Shown here one piece after another: positions 22,854 to 34,277 of a DNA stretch of 64,000 nt (the first letter of the stretch is position 1; the number at the start of each line of letters is the position of its first letter). The stretch lies in the NCBI GenBank assembly GCA_902806575.1, contig CADCXD010000005.1:1178001-1242000 (forward strand), read 5' to 3'. This DNA is from Jackrogersella multiformis (Eukaryota > Ascomycota > Sordariomycetes > Xylariales > Hypoxylaceae). The position numbers and the translations under genes were made by a program. The notes below the pieces were generated by a model that saw only the letters and a program-made list of their open reading frames with translations, did not search any database and was not told the DNA's origin.

Positions 22854-24566
22854 ATGATGGGCTCCAACTCTCTTTTTCACCAGTTTCTTGTACTCGTCTT
22901 GCTCCTAATCCTCACGATATCCCTCCCCTCCAGTGCTACAAGCCTTCCTCGGGTCGCTCCGTCTCAAGCCCATAATGGTCGTTCATATTTCACTCGCCTA
23001 CTCGACCTCCCTTTCGCATGGGCTTCAAAGAAGTCTAGAAAGAGTCTACCCCAATGGCTTCATACCCATCCGAAGCTTCTCAATAATTTACAGAGATATG
23101 AAGACGAGGTTGTGATACGGTTCAATGTGTCGACAAACACACACGAGGCAGCTCTAAGGAAGGCTATTGATCAGATGTTGCTCGATGTTTGGGTTTTTAC
23201 TGATAATTATACCGATATACGCATCGAAGCTCGTCGCATCCGGCCATTGATGGGCATCCTGCCACCCTCTTTGCAAGACAATCATCTTATCTTGATCCCC
23301 GACCTAGCTCGCGCTGTTGCTGCTACATATCCGTCCGACGCTTCCTCCCACTCAATCGTCCGATCTCTCTCCAATGACCGAGGCATCACCCCCGCCAATG
23401 ACATCCCCGCGCCTAAGAGGCGGGGTGTTGATGATATTTTCTTTCACGATTACCAGCCGCTCTCGGTTATTACTACCTGGATGAAGCTACTTGATTCTAT
23501 GTTTAGAGGCCGTGGTCTCGTTCGGATGATCAGCATTGGAAAATCCTACGAAGGGCGCGATATACCAGGATTGAGGATAGGCATACCATCTAGTAGTGTG
23601 ACGGCGGATGGCTCAGATCGACGTAAGGATACCATTCTCATTACCGGTGGTATTCACGCGCGGGAGTGGATATCGACGAGCACAGTAAATTATGTCGCGT
23701 GGTCCTTCATCAGGTCTATTGACGAAGATCCGATGATAATCAAGATTCTTGAACATTTTGACATTGTCTTCCTCCCCGTCCTAAATCCCGATGGGTACGA
23801 GTACACTTGGGAAGTCGATCGCCTGTGGCGCAAGTCTAGGCAGCGCACCAAGATGCAATATTGTCCTGGATTCGACCTGGACCACGCCTTCGGCTACCGA
23901 TGGGATGCCGCCCAGCATCAGAGTGAACCATGTTCCGAAAGTTACGGTGGTGACCAGCCCTTCCAGGCGGTCGAAGCAGCTCAACTAGCGGATTGGGCTA
24001 GAAACGAGACGGACAACGGTGCTAACTTCATCGCATATCTTGACCTCCACTCGTATTCTCAGCAAGTCTTGTATCCTTACGCATATTCCTGCGTCGCCAA
24101 CCCGCCAAATATTGAAAATTTAAAAGAGGTAGCTATGAATCTGGCTAAACATATGAGGCTCTCCAACGGAGAGGTTTATACTACTACGTCTGCTTGCGAG
24201 GGCGCTGTGGCAAGCGAGACATCAGCAGACGCACAAAGAATTCGAGTTGAGGCTGGTGGGGGTTCGGCTATGGACTATATTTTTCATGAACTCGGGGCTC
24301 GTTACAGCTATCAGATCAAGTTACGAGACACCGGGAGCTACGGCTTCTTACTCCCAAGCGAATATATCATTCCCACGGGCGAGGAATTATACCAGGCAAT
24401 GAAGTATCTTGGGGACTATCTTCTCGGAAACAACGGTCACGAATCGTGGGTTGATTATTTACCAGGAGAGGATCAGTTTGGGCAGGCGAACGTGGTCGTT
24501 GATGAGGAAGATGACAGGATGGAACTTCGAAGGCGACGTAGAAGGAGATGCGTGGAATGTACATGA
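22854..24566 (+). CDS. ECM14: Inactive metallocarboxypeptidase-like protein ECM14 (M14 family)
   Basis: A single 570-residue frame. It starts with a hydrophobic signal peptide (about residues 1-28), then a propeptide-like domain and an M14 carboxypeptidase fold. Zinc ligands are intact: H268 and E271 in GIHAREW, and H399 in LDLHSYS. The WRKSR motif is also kept. The catalytic glutamate of the family (ELRDTG in carboxypeptidase A) is lysine here: K489 in QIKLRDTG. The substrate-clamping Asn-Arg pair also appears replaced (GFDLDH where active enzymes have VDANR), and the gating tyrosine is not at its usual place. This fits ECM14, a secreted or vacuolar pseudo-peptidase linked to cell-wall phenotypes in yeast. 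It should therefore be annotated as zinc-binding but catalytically inactive. An Arg-rich stretch and CVECT close the protein. Length is normal for the family. Confidence 0.93.
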   Translation: MMGSNSLFHQFLVLVLLLILTISLPSSATSLPRVAPSQAHNGRSYFTRLLDLPFAWASKKSRKSLPQWLHTHPKLLNNLQRYEDEVVIRFNVSTNTHEAALRKAIDQMLLDVWVFTDNYTDIRIEARRIRPLMGILPPSLQDNHLILIPDLARAVAATYPSDASSHSIVRSLSNDRGITPANDIPAPKRRGVDDIFFHDYQPLSVITTWMKLLDSMFRGRGLVRMISIGKSYEGRDIPGLRIGIPSSSVTADGSDRRKDTILITGGIHAREWISTSTVNYVAWSFIRSIDEDPMIIKILEHFDIVFLPVLNPDGYEYTWEVDRLWRKSRQRTKMQYCPGFDLDHAFGYRWDAAQHQSEPCSESYGGDQPFQAVEAAQLADWARNETDNGANFIAYLDLHSYSQQVLYPYAYSCVANPPNIENLKEVAMNLAKHMRLSNGEVYTTTSACEGAVASETSADAQRIRVEAGGGSAMDYIFHELGARYSYQIKLRDTGSYGFLLPSEYIIPTGEELYQAMKYLGDYLLGNNGHESWVDYLPGEDQFGQANVVVDEEDDRMELRRRRRRRCVECT

Positions 24567-24831
24567 AAAGTAAAGACTATCGATGTTGGGAATATTTGGA
24601 ACATTTTTAACTCGGCGACTGCCGTCACGGTTGAGTTGATTGTCGGCGTTTGGTTCTTGGTAATCCCCTCGAGCGTTGTATCAGGAAATGGTTTAAGGAG
24701 TTTAGGAAGGTTACGCATGTGATATAAAAAGATGAATACAATTTTATCCATTCATTGATGGTCTCTGCTATCTTATAGTCTATCAAAGTTTCCCCATGTC
24801 ATGTCTACCTAGGTAGCTAGTTGGAAGATAT

Positions 24832-25506
24832 CTACGCGCTTGGGAGCATCTTCACACTGGAAATGACAGCCATAACTTTCAAAGCAACGTCGGAGACCAT
24901 ACCCAAAGCGAAGCCCTTGATCCTGCCTTGTGGCCCACTTGATGCATATCCGATGGCGTACCAGATACGACCGAAAACCCAAGTGGCGCCGAGTGCGGCA
25001 CTCGCAGTCGGGTAGTAGAGGCCGGAGATGAGAAGGGCGCCCAGGAAAGGCGTCAGGTTCTCGGTATAGTTAGCATGTGCTCGCTGGGCACAGTTGAATG
25101 CATATGCCTTTGGATCTTTCTCGGCGTGCTCTTTGCTCGCGTAGGGAATCGGATAGCCCAACCCACTGCCCGCACGCGCTTTGGCTGTCAGGTAGAAGTG
25201 GAGGGCGTTGATAAAAAACGACGACGCGGCAACGGTGAGGACATAGCTAAAAAGATGACGCAATTAGTTATAAGTCTTCCAAGTTCCCTGTTGTTTGTTC
25301 TAAGATGCGGATGTCCCAATCGGGTGGGAGAGAGATGACGTGCTGACTGTAAGCAGTTGGTTGTGTATATATATCTATGGATATATAAACTACGTAAGGT
25401 ACCTAGGGTAAGGTAATGTAAGGCAAGGTAAAAAGGTAAGGTATGAAATAACTATCCCTACTTACCCATATTCGCTTGGAACTTGGAGTGAATAAGACGA
25501 AGCCAT
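24832..25506 (-). CDS. MAPEG family protein (microsomal GST3-like)
   Basis: Two exons, complement(24832..25246 and 25466..25506), give about 151 residues. The first exon has only 41 nt (MASSYSLQVPSEYG). Its GTAAGT donor, in phase 2, joins an acceptor TTTTTAG at 25247, giving PSEYGYVLTVAA, the usual start of fungal MGST3-like proteins. The intron is 219 bp, the longest in the window. The protein has about four hydrophobic segments typical of MAPEG: the N-terminal FFINALHFYLTA, then TPFLGALLISGLYY, WVFGRIWYAIGYA and the last helix near the C-terminus. The polar NCAQRAHANYTEN block between the first two is the family's conserved loop. MAPEG proteins conjugate or reduce lipid electrophiles with glutathione in ER or mitochondrial outer membranes; the exact substrate is unknown. 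Starting at the later ATG (25263) would wrongly read through the acceptor. Confidence 0.9.
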
Positions 25507-26673
25507 GATGATGGAGAGAGTTGGACAGAACGGTAGATGGAAGATGGTTCAGGTGAAATTGATGGCCGAGTTTATGTTTCTCGAGATTTGGTTTTTCGAT
25601 ATTTGTTAAATCTAGTAGCATGACTTTGTCTGAGAGGCTTTATATATGGCGTTACAGACGAAGATGGAACTCTTTTGGCCCCTTATTTATGGATCTCGGC
25701 TACTGCTACCGCTACGGTACTGCTAACTGCTAACTGCTAACTGCTACTTACCACTATCTACTATACTACTATGCTTGACTATACTAGGTAGGTATAATAT
25801 CATCATATCCCATACATGTAAGTACTAAAACGATAGTTAGTTGGAATTGCTCCGGTCCGGTTTGTAACCAAGATCGAGCTTACGATTCATGCTTAATAAA
25901 CTTAACTGCCAAAGTACCTCCGGTAGGAATGTGACAGTGTGAGGAAGATACATACGGCTATTATTGGTAAGGGAGCCTATTATCCGGAACGATTATTAGG
26001 TAGATCATGAAAATTTTAGCAAATAGTTGTGTCAACTATTGGGCTGGCGGCCAAACCATCTTTCCGAGCGCCGAGACACCCGGGGACGTTTTACACCGTT
26101 GATAAATGTAACGTCGAGTTGCGTACCTAGGTACCTGCCTAGTGTACCTAGGTACATAGGTACCTAGTTAGTTGCATATCATTACACAATAGATGATATG
26201 AATTCCAAGGAGTATATGCAGCTAATAAGACCTTACAGATATGACAGATGGCAGATACCTACCTAGGTACCTAGGTAGGTACCTATGGATTGATAGATCC
26301 ACATCGGATAAATAGATTCGGCTGCTCCGTTTCAAACTTGAAGTACCCAGGTACCCGTTCCCGCTGTTAGCAAGCGCAGGGTTGTCAACATGACCTTTGA
26401 GACTCCCGAGTCTATACACTAACTATTATTACACTACCAAGGTAGACACAGATATATCATTGCTACAAACTACAAAACAAAACGAACAGGTAGACGAATC
26501 GCAACAGTCCTAGACTCATATACCGTACGAGGAGCTTCCGTATCATTAAGAAGAAGAAGAGAGAGAAAAAAACCACATCTGCGAAATTGAGCATCTGTAT
26601 TTCACAGTTGCACATTTGCCAAAGCTGGCTATTCTACTACAATAGGCCCTTCCAGGGCCCGTGAAGCTTCATC
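25507..26673. other. Divergent promoter region
   Basis: Gap between the MAPEG gene and AP-1 gamma. TACC/GGTA palindromes cluster at about 26125-26170 and 26255-26290. A short purine-rich run lies just upstream of the AP-1 gamma start. No gene is supported. Confidence 0.65.
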
Positions 26674-29477
26674 ATGAGTTCTCGTAAGTTATAACTTATA
26701 ACATGGATAATGTAGCTAGCTAGCTGACTGCCGAGTTTTTATGTAGTGAAGCAGTTTATTCGCAACGTGCGTGCAGCGAAGACGATTGCCGACGAACGAG
26801 CCGTCATCCAGAAGGAGAGCGCTGCCATCAGGGCCAGCTTTCGCGAAGAAAGCGGAGATCACAATGTGAGGTGTGCATAGAACCATTGCAATCCCGCAAG
26901 CTTAGAGGTTATGCTGACCAAATATCCCTTGACAGGCGCAACAATGTAGCCAAGCTCCTATACCTATTCACCCTGGGAGAGAGAACCCATTTCGGCCAGA
27001 TAGAATGCATCAAGCTACTCGCGTCTCCGCGTTTCGCCGACAAACGACTTGGGCACTTGGCTACAAGTCTGCTGTTGGACGAAAACCAAGAGGTGCTCAC
27101 ATTGGTTACGAATTCGTTGAAGAAGTACGCCCTTCTTCTTCTTCCTCTTCCTCTTCCTCTCCCTCTCCCTCTCCCTCTCCCTGAACTTATTCTTTATACC
27201 GCTACCGGCTAACCTTAGCCTCTCTCTCTCTCAACAGTGATCTAGGCCATTCGAATCAATATGTCGTGGGCCTTGCTCTCTGCACTTTGGGAAACATCGC
27301 TTCCATCGAAATGTCCCGAGACCTATTCCCTGAAATCGAGACGTTAGTTTCAACCGCCAACCCTTACATCCGGAGAAAGGCTGCCCTGTGCGCCATGCGA
27401 ATATGCCGAAAAGTTCCAGACCTCCAGGAGCATTTCGTAGAGAGAGCTTCTCAACTACTATCGGATAGGAACCACGGCGTGCTTCTATGCGGACTGACGT
27501 TGGTAACCAGCTTGTGCGAGGCGGAGGAGGAGGAAGGCGGCGACGAGGGAATCATTGATAAGTTCAAGCAGTTCGTGCCCGTCCTGGTGAGGACTTTGAA
27601 GGGTCTTGCTACATCCGGCTATGCCCCCGAGCATGATGTCACTGGCATTACAGACCCCTTCTTGCAAGTCAAGATCCTCCGGTTACTTCGAGTCCTCGTT
27701 CGTGGTGATGCGGAAGGGACCGAACAAATCAACGACATTCTCGCTCAAGTTGCCACCAACACCGACTCTTCCAAGAATGTCGGCAATTCTATCCTTTACG
27801 AAGCCGTTCGAACTATCCTCGACATAGAGGCCGACTCGGGCCTCAGGGTTCTCGGTGTGAACATCCTCGGCAAATTTCTTTCCAACCGTGACAATAATAT
27901 CAGATATGTCGCTCTCAACACACTGATCAAGGTTGTTGCTATCGAGCCGAACGCTGTTCAACGACACCGGAATACTATCCTTGAATGCCTACGAGATCCC
28001 GACATCAGTATTAGGAGGCGCGCTCTCGACCTTAGTTTCACCCTCATCAACGAGAGCAATGTACGGGTGCTCATTCGAGAATTACTCGCATTCCTTGAGG
28101 TTGCCGACAACGAGTTCAAACCGAGTATGACTAGTCAAATCGGCATTGCGGCCGACCGGTACTCTCCTAACAAGCGATGGCACATCGATACCATGCTGCG
28201 AGTGCTGACGCTCGCTGGAAACTACGTCAAGGAACCTATCATGGCGTCGTTTGTCCGGCTCGTAGCTACAACACCGGAGCTTCAGACCTATGCTGTACAG
28301 AAGTTATATGCAAATTTGAAGAAAGATATCACCCAGGAAAGCTTGACCCAGGCGGGCGCATGGTGTATTGGCGAATACGGAGATTCCCTTCTGGGAGGTG
28401 GACAATATGAAGAAGAAGAATTAGTCCAGGAGGTTAAAGAGCACGAAATTATCGATCTTTTCACCACCATCCTCAACAGCAGCTATGGTACACAGGTATC
28501 TACCGAATACATAGTCACGGCACTTGTCAAACTGAGCACACGTCTATCAGATGGCTCCCAGGTGGAACGCATCAGACGTCTTTTGCAATTCCACCAGACC
28601 AGCTTGGATGTCGAGGTTCAACAAAGAGCTGTGGAGTACGGAAACCTATTTTCATACCACGACATACGCCGTGGTGTGCTGGAGAAGATGCCGCCGCCAC
28701 AAATCAAAGAGGAGTCTAGAGTGCTTGGCGAAGCTACCAAGAAACCCAAGAAAGGTGTCAATCGCAGGTCGAAGCTCATCGCAAAACCCACAACAGATCA
28801 GGATCTACTCGATCTGATGGGAGACACCACCACAACATCGATAGCATCACCTACGAATGGATCACAGAGTAACACCGACCTGCTCGCTGACATTCTCGGT
28901 GGTAGCACAACCTCACCGCAAGGAACCACGTCTCCACCACCTCAATCAAGCAACACGGCGTCGATTATGGATCTCTTCTCCCAAGGCTCTTCAACCCCAA
29001 GTCCCGGTCCTGCGAGCTCTGGCCCAGATGCCCTCTCATCACTCGGCTCCCCTCCTCCTCAACAAACTGCAGCAGTTCCGCCGCCCAGCGGCATTCCATG
29101 TTACGATGCTAACGGTCTCAACGTTACTCTTCAACTGCAGCGCAACGCTGAAGGAGCTGTGCAAGTTTTAAGCCGTTTCCGGAATTCTTCTAGTGATCAA
29201 CTCTCGAACGTGGGATTGCAAGCAGCTGTGCCGAAGTCGCAGAAACTACAATTGATGAGCATCTCTAACTCGGATGTCGCACCGGGGGGTGAAGCGACCC
29301 AAGTAATGAGGATTACGGGAAGTAAAGGAGTAAGTTTCTCATATAAAATGCGTGTCCTTACTCGTCTCACTCCGCTAACATGTCATAATATAGCCTTTGC
29401 GCTTAATGTTGAGAATTGGTTATTCCCACCCATCGGCAGGGCAGGTCATGGACCAGGTGAAATGGACAGAACCATGA
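26674..29477 (+). CDS. APL4: AP-1 complex subunit gamma (gamma-adaptin)
   Basis: Five exons: 26674..26683, 26747..26870, 26936..27124, 27238..29329 and 29394..29477, about 832 residues. Gamma-adaptin is the large AP-1 subunit that, with Arf1, sorts clathrin cargo between trans-Golgi and endosomes. The trunk (about 1-590) is very well conserved, for example ERAVIQKESAAIRASFREE and NNVAKLLYLFTLGERTHFG. The hinge (about 600-710) carries clathrin/accessory-type motifs DLLDLMG, DLLADILGG and MDLFSQG among Ser/Thr/Pro. The C-terminal ear starts near CYDANGLNV and ends VMDQVKWTEP. The first exon has only 10 nt (MSS plus one base). All phases agree. Intron 3 (27125-27237) holds a long CT-rich microsatellite; the last intron has a CTAAC branch. 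Reading through the last intron would give a false tail to 29566. Confidence 0.95.
27128..27181. repeat. CTTCCT/CTCCCT microsatellite in AP-1 gamma intron 3
   Basis: Imperfect pyrimidine hexamer repeat within the 113-bp intron 27125-27237. It lies well upstream of a second CT run and the CAG acceptor. Confidence 0.85.
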
Positions 29478-30022
29478 TGAGTGATAGAAGGACCGATAAA
29501 AGGCGACTTGATTGCACTCATCATGAATTCGTCCGCCGGGTCCAAACTAAGAATGTAGGCCTCTAGGACGGCGTCCTCTTCGCTTGAAGACATCACATAC
29601 TAGCGGTAGAGGCTCACTGCGCGCCATAGTAGTCGCTTGCCTACTTAGTATTGTCATACCTATGGACCATATGTGTGAACTATAGACAATTACATATCTC
29701 GAAAATTTGAATCGTTCACGCCATATCGTTCTAATAAGCGTTCGTTCGTAATGTAATGATTATCCGCCAGGAAGGCCTTGATCACCCGACACGTTATATC
29801 GGAGAGCAATGATCTAAAAGTGAGCATAGATGGCTTCTCATTGACAATAGAATCCTAGTCAGGAAATAATAGCAATCCCGTAGGACTTTAGAAGTCTTTC
29901 CCATCTATCACGCTTCGTTATAGGCCCCTATATAGACCAATAAATCTAGGCTGACTATAACACGAGTTAGCAACCTAGGCTAGTGTTACGCGTGTAGGAT
30001 CCGTATTGGCTAGAGCCTTTAG
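29478..30022. other. Shared 3' flank of convergent genes
   Basis: AT-rich gap between the stops of AP-1 gamma and the oxidoreductase gene. No gene is seen. Confidence 0.65.
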
Positions 30023-31093
30023 TTACCACCATCTCTCGCACAGCACCCGGTGAGGCTCCATTCCTAGCCCGTCCAGTGGACCGGCAAGCTTCTGGACAAA
30101 CTCATCCGTCATGGTCGGCACACCACAGACGTATACTACCGAAAACCTCCTCTCGGAAGCGTCACCGATCGCGGCGGCAACATCGTCTACCGTCATTCTC
30201 CGCCGGCGATATGGTACTTCGCCTCCGCCTTCACCTCCACCCTCGTAAGACAAGACTCCCTCCTCATCCTCATCCTCCTTGCCTTCTCCCACCCCGCCCG
30301 TCAGAAACAGCCGCAACCGGCCCCTGACCCTTCCCGACCCAAAGACCGAAGCCAGCCTCTCGACAAACAACATGCGTCGCGCCTGGCTAGGCCCCCGGGG
30401 CTGCTCGTCCTTCAACGAGTACAGGAATTCCACTTCGAAGGGGCAGGGGTCGGCCTCTCCCTTCTCGGCGAGGCTGCCAAGCATGCTCATCAGCGGGTTG
30501 ACGCCGACGCCGCCGGCGACGAAGACGGCTTTGCGGAGGGACCGGACGTTGACTCCCGGCGGCGGCCACACGAAGCTGCCGCCGACGCGGACCCGGAGCT
30601 CGGCGTACGTGATGGAGTCCGCGTCCTGCCACAGCCACGCCGCGGGCGGGTCGGAGGACTTCTGCACCGCCAGCTCGACGAAGCTCGGGGGGTGAGACGG
30701 AGATGAGCCATCTAGTCCGGACGGGCGAGCCCGCGACGGGGGCGAGGTAATCGTATACCCGCCGGCCTTCGAGACGCCCGGTACGTATACGTCGAGCCAC
30801 TGGCCCGGTAGGAACTACGCCAAGGCGAAGAAAAAACACGTGAGCCGTCTGAGAATCACGGCTAGGGAATGCAGACAGGGGGGCATACTCGAAGAGGGGC
30901 GAAAAGCTCAAGGCGGAACAACCTGATCTGGTCGTTGACCTCGATGACCTCGGCCAGCGTGACAGTGTGGAGAGACTCCAATTATAGACTGGTTAGTAGC
31001 TAGTCTAGAATCGAATAGCTTTTGCTAGGAGCGTACCTTGTCTCGCGGCTCTGCGGCCGTCCTTTTTAAGTGGTCGGTCTTCGCTGCAGCCAT
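30023..31093 (-). CDS. FAD/NAD-binding oxidoreductase (OXNAD1-like)
   Basis: Three exons, complement(30023..30814, 30889..30975 and 31037..31093), give 311 residues. Splicing yields MAAAKTDHLKRTAAEPRDK, then SLHTVTLAEVIEVNDQIRLF, then LPGQWLDVYVPG; both introns are phase 0 and intron 1 has a CTAAC branch. The order is a ferredoxin-reductase-type FAD barrel (GQWLDVYVPG, then GGYTITSPPS) followed by an NAD-binding domain with FVAGGVGVNPLMSML and the terminal VYVCGVPTMTDEF. The C-terminus is ERWW. The family passes electrons between NAD(P)H and a partner through FAD; the natural partner is unknown. No clear targeting peptide is visible. The NAD domain contains an acidic, Gly-rich insert (about residues 230-265). 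This gene is markedly GC-rich (30300-30700) compared with its AT-rich flanks, and several frames stay open there by composition alone. Confidence 0.88.
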
Positions 31094-31557
31094 GTTGATT
31101 TGTTAAGTAGAAATGGTACCCTGGCTGAAGGAAGGGAAATTAAACGCCAACTACTTCGTGGTGAAACATGTATAGTTCTGGGATTGAGATATGTGAAGAT
31201 TTGCGTAGTGAGATGTATAAGTATAAGTTAAATCTAGAGTCTATTCTGAAGTAGACCCCAATATATAGGTGTGTAGGCGGCGGGGTCGGATTACTATTAT
31301 ACATCTCGACTTAGAATTACGGAGTGTATAATAACCCCTAAAGCCCACCTAGAGTTATCACTTACCACAGTTTAGACACATCCATGGTATAACTGTAAAC
31401 TACTCTGGGTAAGCTTTTTGCATATAGCATAGTTGATCCTGTATAACTAGGCTACAGAAGTCAAAGCTACACGTAAGGACTAAACCTCACTGACGTGAAT
31501 TCAGCCACCAGGCTAAGATGGGTTAACACCCCGTCGCCAACGCATACAACAGCCCAT
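31094..31557. other. Intergenic region
   Basis: AT-rich leader of the oxidoreductase and 3' flank of the gene at 31558-33435. No feature is supported. Confidence 0.6.
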
Positions 31558-33435
31558 CTAGATCCAGTTTCCTGCAGGGACTTCGTCGGTGTATTTAGTA
31601 TCGCCTCTACCGCCTGCGTCCCGAGCAGCATTCTCGTTGCTGGAGCGTTTGAGAGCCACAGCTTCTTCACCTTCGCGTGTAGGAAGCTCTACCATCGAGG
31701 AACGACCAGCACGATTTGGCCGTGGGCTCCACATACGTTTTATCAGGTTACCTCTACGACGCTGAGGCGATGGGCTCCGCCTTAGCCACTCTGCCTCCGT
31801 AAGTTTGAGTGTGCTAGCTCCGCGAAAGTGTACATCGCCTACCAAGGTTCCCTCCGATTGAGAAGGTGATAACCTTCCTATGGCCTTTGGTGATGACTGA
31901 GCAACAGGGGAGTCGAATTTATTAAGCTGGCGTTCGAGCACGCTACCAGTGGTTGGAAGATAGCCTTCTGGAGATGGTAGCTCCGGCGAATGTGATGTTT
32001 CTGTCGAGCTTGGCGAAGCTGCGTAGTCTGAGAACGAAATGTCTTCTTGGTCGCGGGTATTCAAGGCGCTTAATTCGAACGCCTGCATTGACTCGGATGG
32101 TATAAAGACCGGCTGTGCCGTACTCAGCTGTATCTGCTCGTTCTCAAATTCCTCGCTCTCGACATATTGTTTTAGGGACGGCGTTAAGGATGGACAGTTC
32201 GACCGCAGTGATTCATTAGACATTTGCCTTAATGTGGTCTGAGGGAGTTCAGGCAGCGATCTCTGGAGTATCTCGGCCATAGCCTCATCTCGTCGAGCCT
32301 GCTTGACATCTTCGGTGGTAATACTACCTGGAGGGGCCGGTGATAGTTGCGGGGGGCTCCTTAAAAAGTATTTTCCTAGTTCTGCGGTTTCAGGCGGCCC
32401 TGAAAGAGCTATACCAACAATTTCGATGTCATCATCAAACACGCCTGTGTCAGGAGTCGAAGTTGCATATGTGGTTTCCTCGTGATGATCGGGGATTGAT
32501 GTGGTACTTGGATCCATGGATATCGGCCGATCTCTAGTCTCGTTTTGAGGGATAAGATTTAGTTGCTCCAAATACTCCATGGATCTATAGTGGAAACAGA
32601 AGGTCGCGTAAGGCGAATCTCGCGCGTCTTCCAAGTGGTACTCATAGAAAGTGGCATCTTGGGGATCGTCAACTAAGCCACCACTATGCGAGCTATATAT
32701 AATGTTAGCTAGAATTAGAAAATATATTGAAACAAGGGAAGCGAAGATTCGGAACATCTTACGTGATGCCATATCGATTTTGATGACGATGAGGATAGGG
32801 GTCCAGTACAACCGCAATGCGCTTTCGTCCTCGGCAGCGAAATACTTGAACCTCGATCAAGCCACCGTCTTCGGCAACGGATTTCTTGTCAAGGCCGTGC
32901 ATGAAATGGAAGTACCGCGTCTCTATACCTATAACAGGGTCGCCCCTTTTATCCCCAACCCTCTTGCTAGGCTCGTAGAGACTTCTCGTCACGCTCCCAA
33001 CGGAACAACCGGTAGCGTCGATGCCCCAGGAGACAGTATGGTGGCCATTCATAAACATCTTGAAGAATAGGAATCTCGAGGGCGGCGATGGTTGGTTCAC
33101 GACGTATCTGAGTCGAAACTGATGACCTATATGGCGGTCAAATTATCAGACTTAGACCAGCAAATATGATACGGGGATGGAAACTTGCCAGGGCTCGAAG
33201 GGATGTAGACGGAGATACGGGGATTGACTTTCTTTTGACGAGTCGGGTCGGCATCAGAGAAGCTGGAGACAGCGAAGGGGTGCGGGCTTATTCGGCCTCC
33301 ATGTCGAAGGTCATTGAGACCGGTACCAACTCTCATAAGGCGAACGGAGGATCCATCCGGGTGAGGATATTCGGGTAGCTTTTTGACGTCCGAGCTGGCT
33401 ATTATGGATATGTCAATACCACGAAAGGAAGGCAT
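31558..33435 (-). CDS. Conserved fungal protein of unknown function (possibly DUF7918-like)
   Basis: Three exons, complement(31558..32692, 32763..33126 and 33189..33435), give about 581 residues. The N-terminal domain starts MPSFRGIDISI and includes LPEYPHPDGSS, SVYIPSSPGHQFRLRYVV and FKMFMNGHHTVSWGI. It looks like a beta-rich domain; such proteins are common in Pezizomycotina, and I suspect but cannot prove the DUF7918-type family. It ends with ATFCFHYRSMEYLEQLNLIP. The remaining 400 residues are Ser/Pro/Glu-rich and probably disordered, with a basic SPQRRRGNLIKRMWSPRPNR patch. Intron 1 (33127-33188, 62 bp) uses a GC donor (G|GCAAGT); phase 1 at both ends supports it. Intron 2 (32693-32762) is GT-AG, phase 2. 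Reading exon 3 alone would invent a false signal-anchor at its 5' end. Confidence 0.8.
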
Positions 33436-34277
33436 CGTGGCAATATGATGGGCGCAAGTACAGTGCGTGTATATCGAGAATAGGGGACCATGGTACTGAG
33501 TATGCGAGGAAGACAAAAGTGTTAGGGGGGGGGGGGGGGACAGAGGAAGAAAAGAAAAAGATGAATTTGGTAGGAAAGGTAGGTAGTGTAGTTAAACCTA
33601 AAGCAATGAATAAAGCAGTTTGGGTTTATTGAGGATTGCACCTGAGTCGTAGATCGTAAACAACGGTTGATGGTGACTTCCCTTTACACATAACCGTAGA
33701 TTCTTTGCTTACCTACCCTACCTAAGGTAGGTACATATGGTAACAAATCCATGTTTACCTAAGTATCCATACGTACAGAGGTACCTACCAAACTAAGGTG
33801 TATTTCCTAGGTTACGTAGGTAGCTGCCTATATATAACTGTACCGTTTAACATCATCAAATACTCAGTACTTAAAGACAGTACCTAAAGGCAGTCATATC
33901 CGCCTCACACTCCAAGTTTCCTGCTAACGGGATCGAATACAGCAAACCGCGATCCGACATTTTAGTGTAGGTGCCCTTGGAACATACCTACCTAGGTAGG
34001 TTAACATTATTACTTATATATGAGTACGCATACGTTAAGTGTAACCCTTCAATGCCGGTTACTGACTTCCACTCGTTGTCTTACCCAGTCCCGGGCAGGC
34101 ATATTTTCGAATAAACTGGCCGGCTTTTCGACAACAAGGCCACATCATCACCTCGAACCTAAACTTCCATTGATCTCATGGGCGTCTACCTTGGTGGTGT
34201 GTTGGCGCCTCAGTTTCATAACACCGAGAGGCTAATATATACATGGCAGTGCTGAGTTTTGAGTGACGGTATCGTGA
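33436..34277. other. Intergenic region with poly-G run
   Basis: Leader of the gene at 31558-33435 and 3' flank of NDUFS5. It contains a run of 15 G and several TACC/GGTA palindromes (33710-33830, 33985-34005). Confidence 0.65.
33525..33539. repeat. Poly-G run (15 G)
   Basis: Fifteen consecutive G on the plus strand, about 90 bp upstream of the start codon of the minus-strand gene at 31558-33435, whose sense strand therefore reads poly-C. Confidence 0.9.

Noticed and set aside
29330..29566. Read-through C-terminus of AP-1 gamma
   Set aside because: A GTAAGT...CTAAC...TAG intron is present, and removing it gives the expected ear ending VKWTEP.
30387..30911. Long Arg/Pro-rich frame across the oxidoreductase exon
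   Set aside because: An artefact of high GC; the true frame carries the FAD and NAD motifs and fits both introns.
32759..32817. Apparent signal-anchor start (MFRIFASLVSIYFLILANIIY) for the gene at 31558
   Set aside because: These residues come from intron sequence; splicing 32763 to 32692 restores YGITSHSGGLV.
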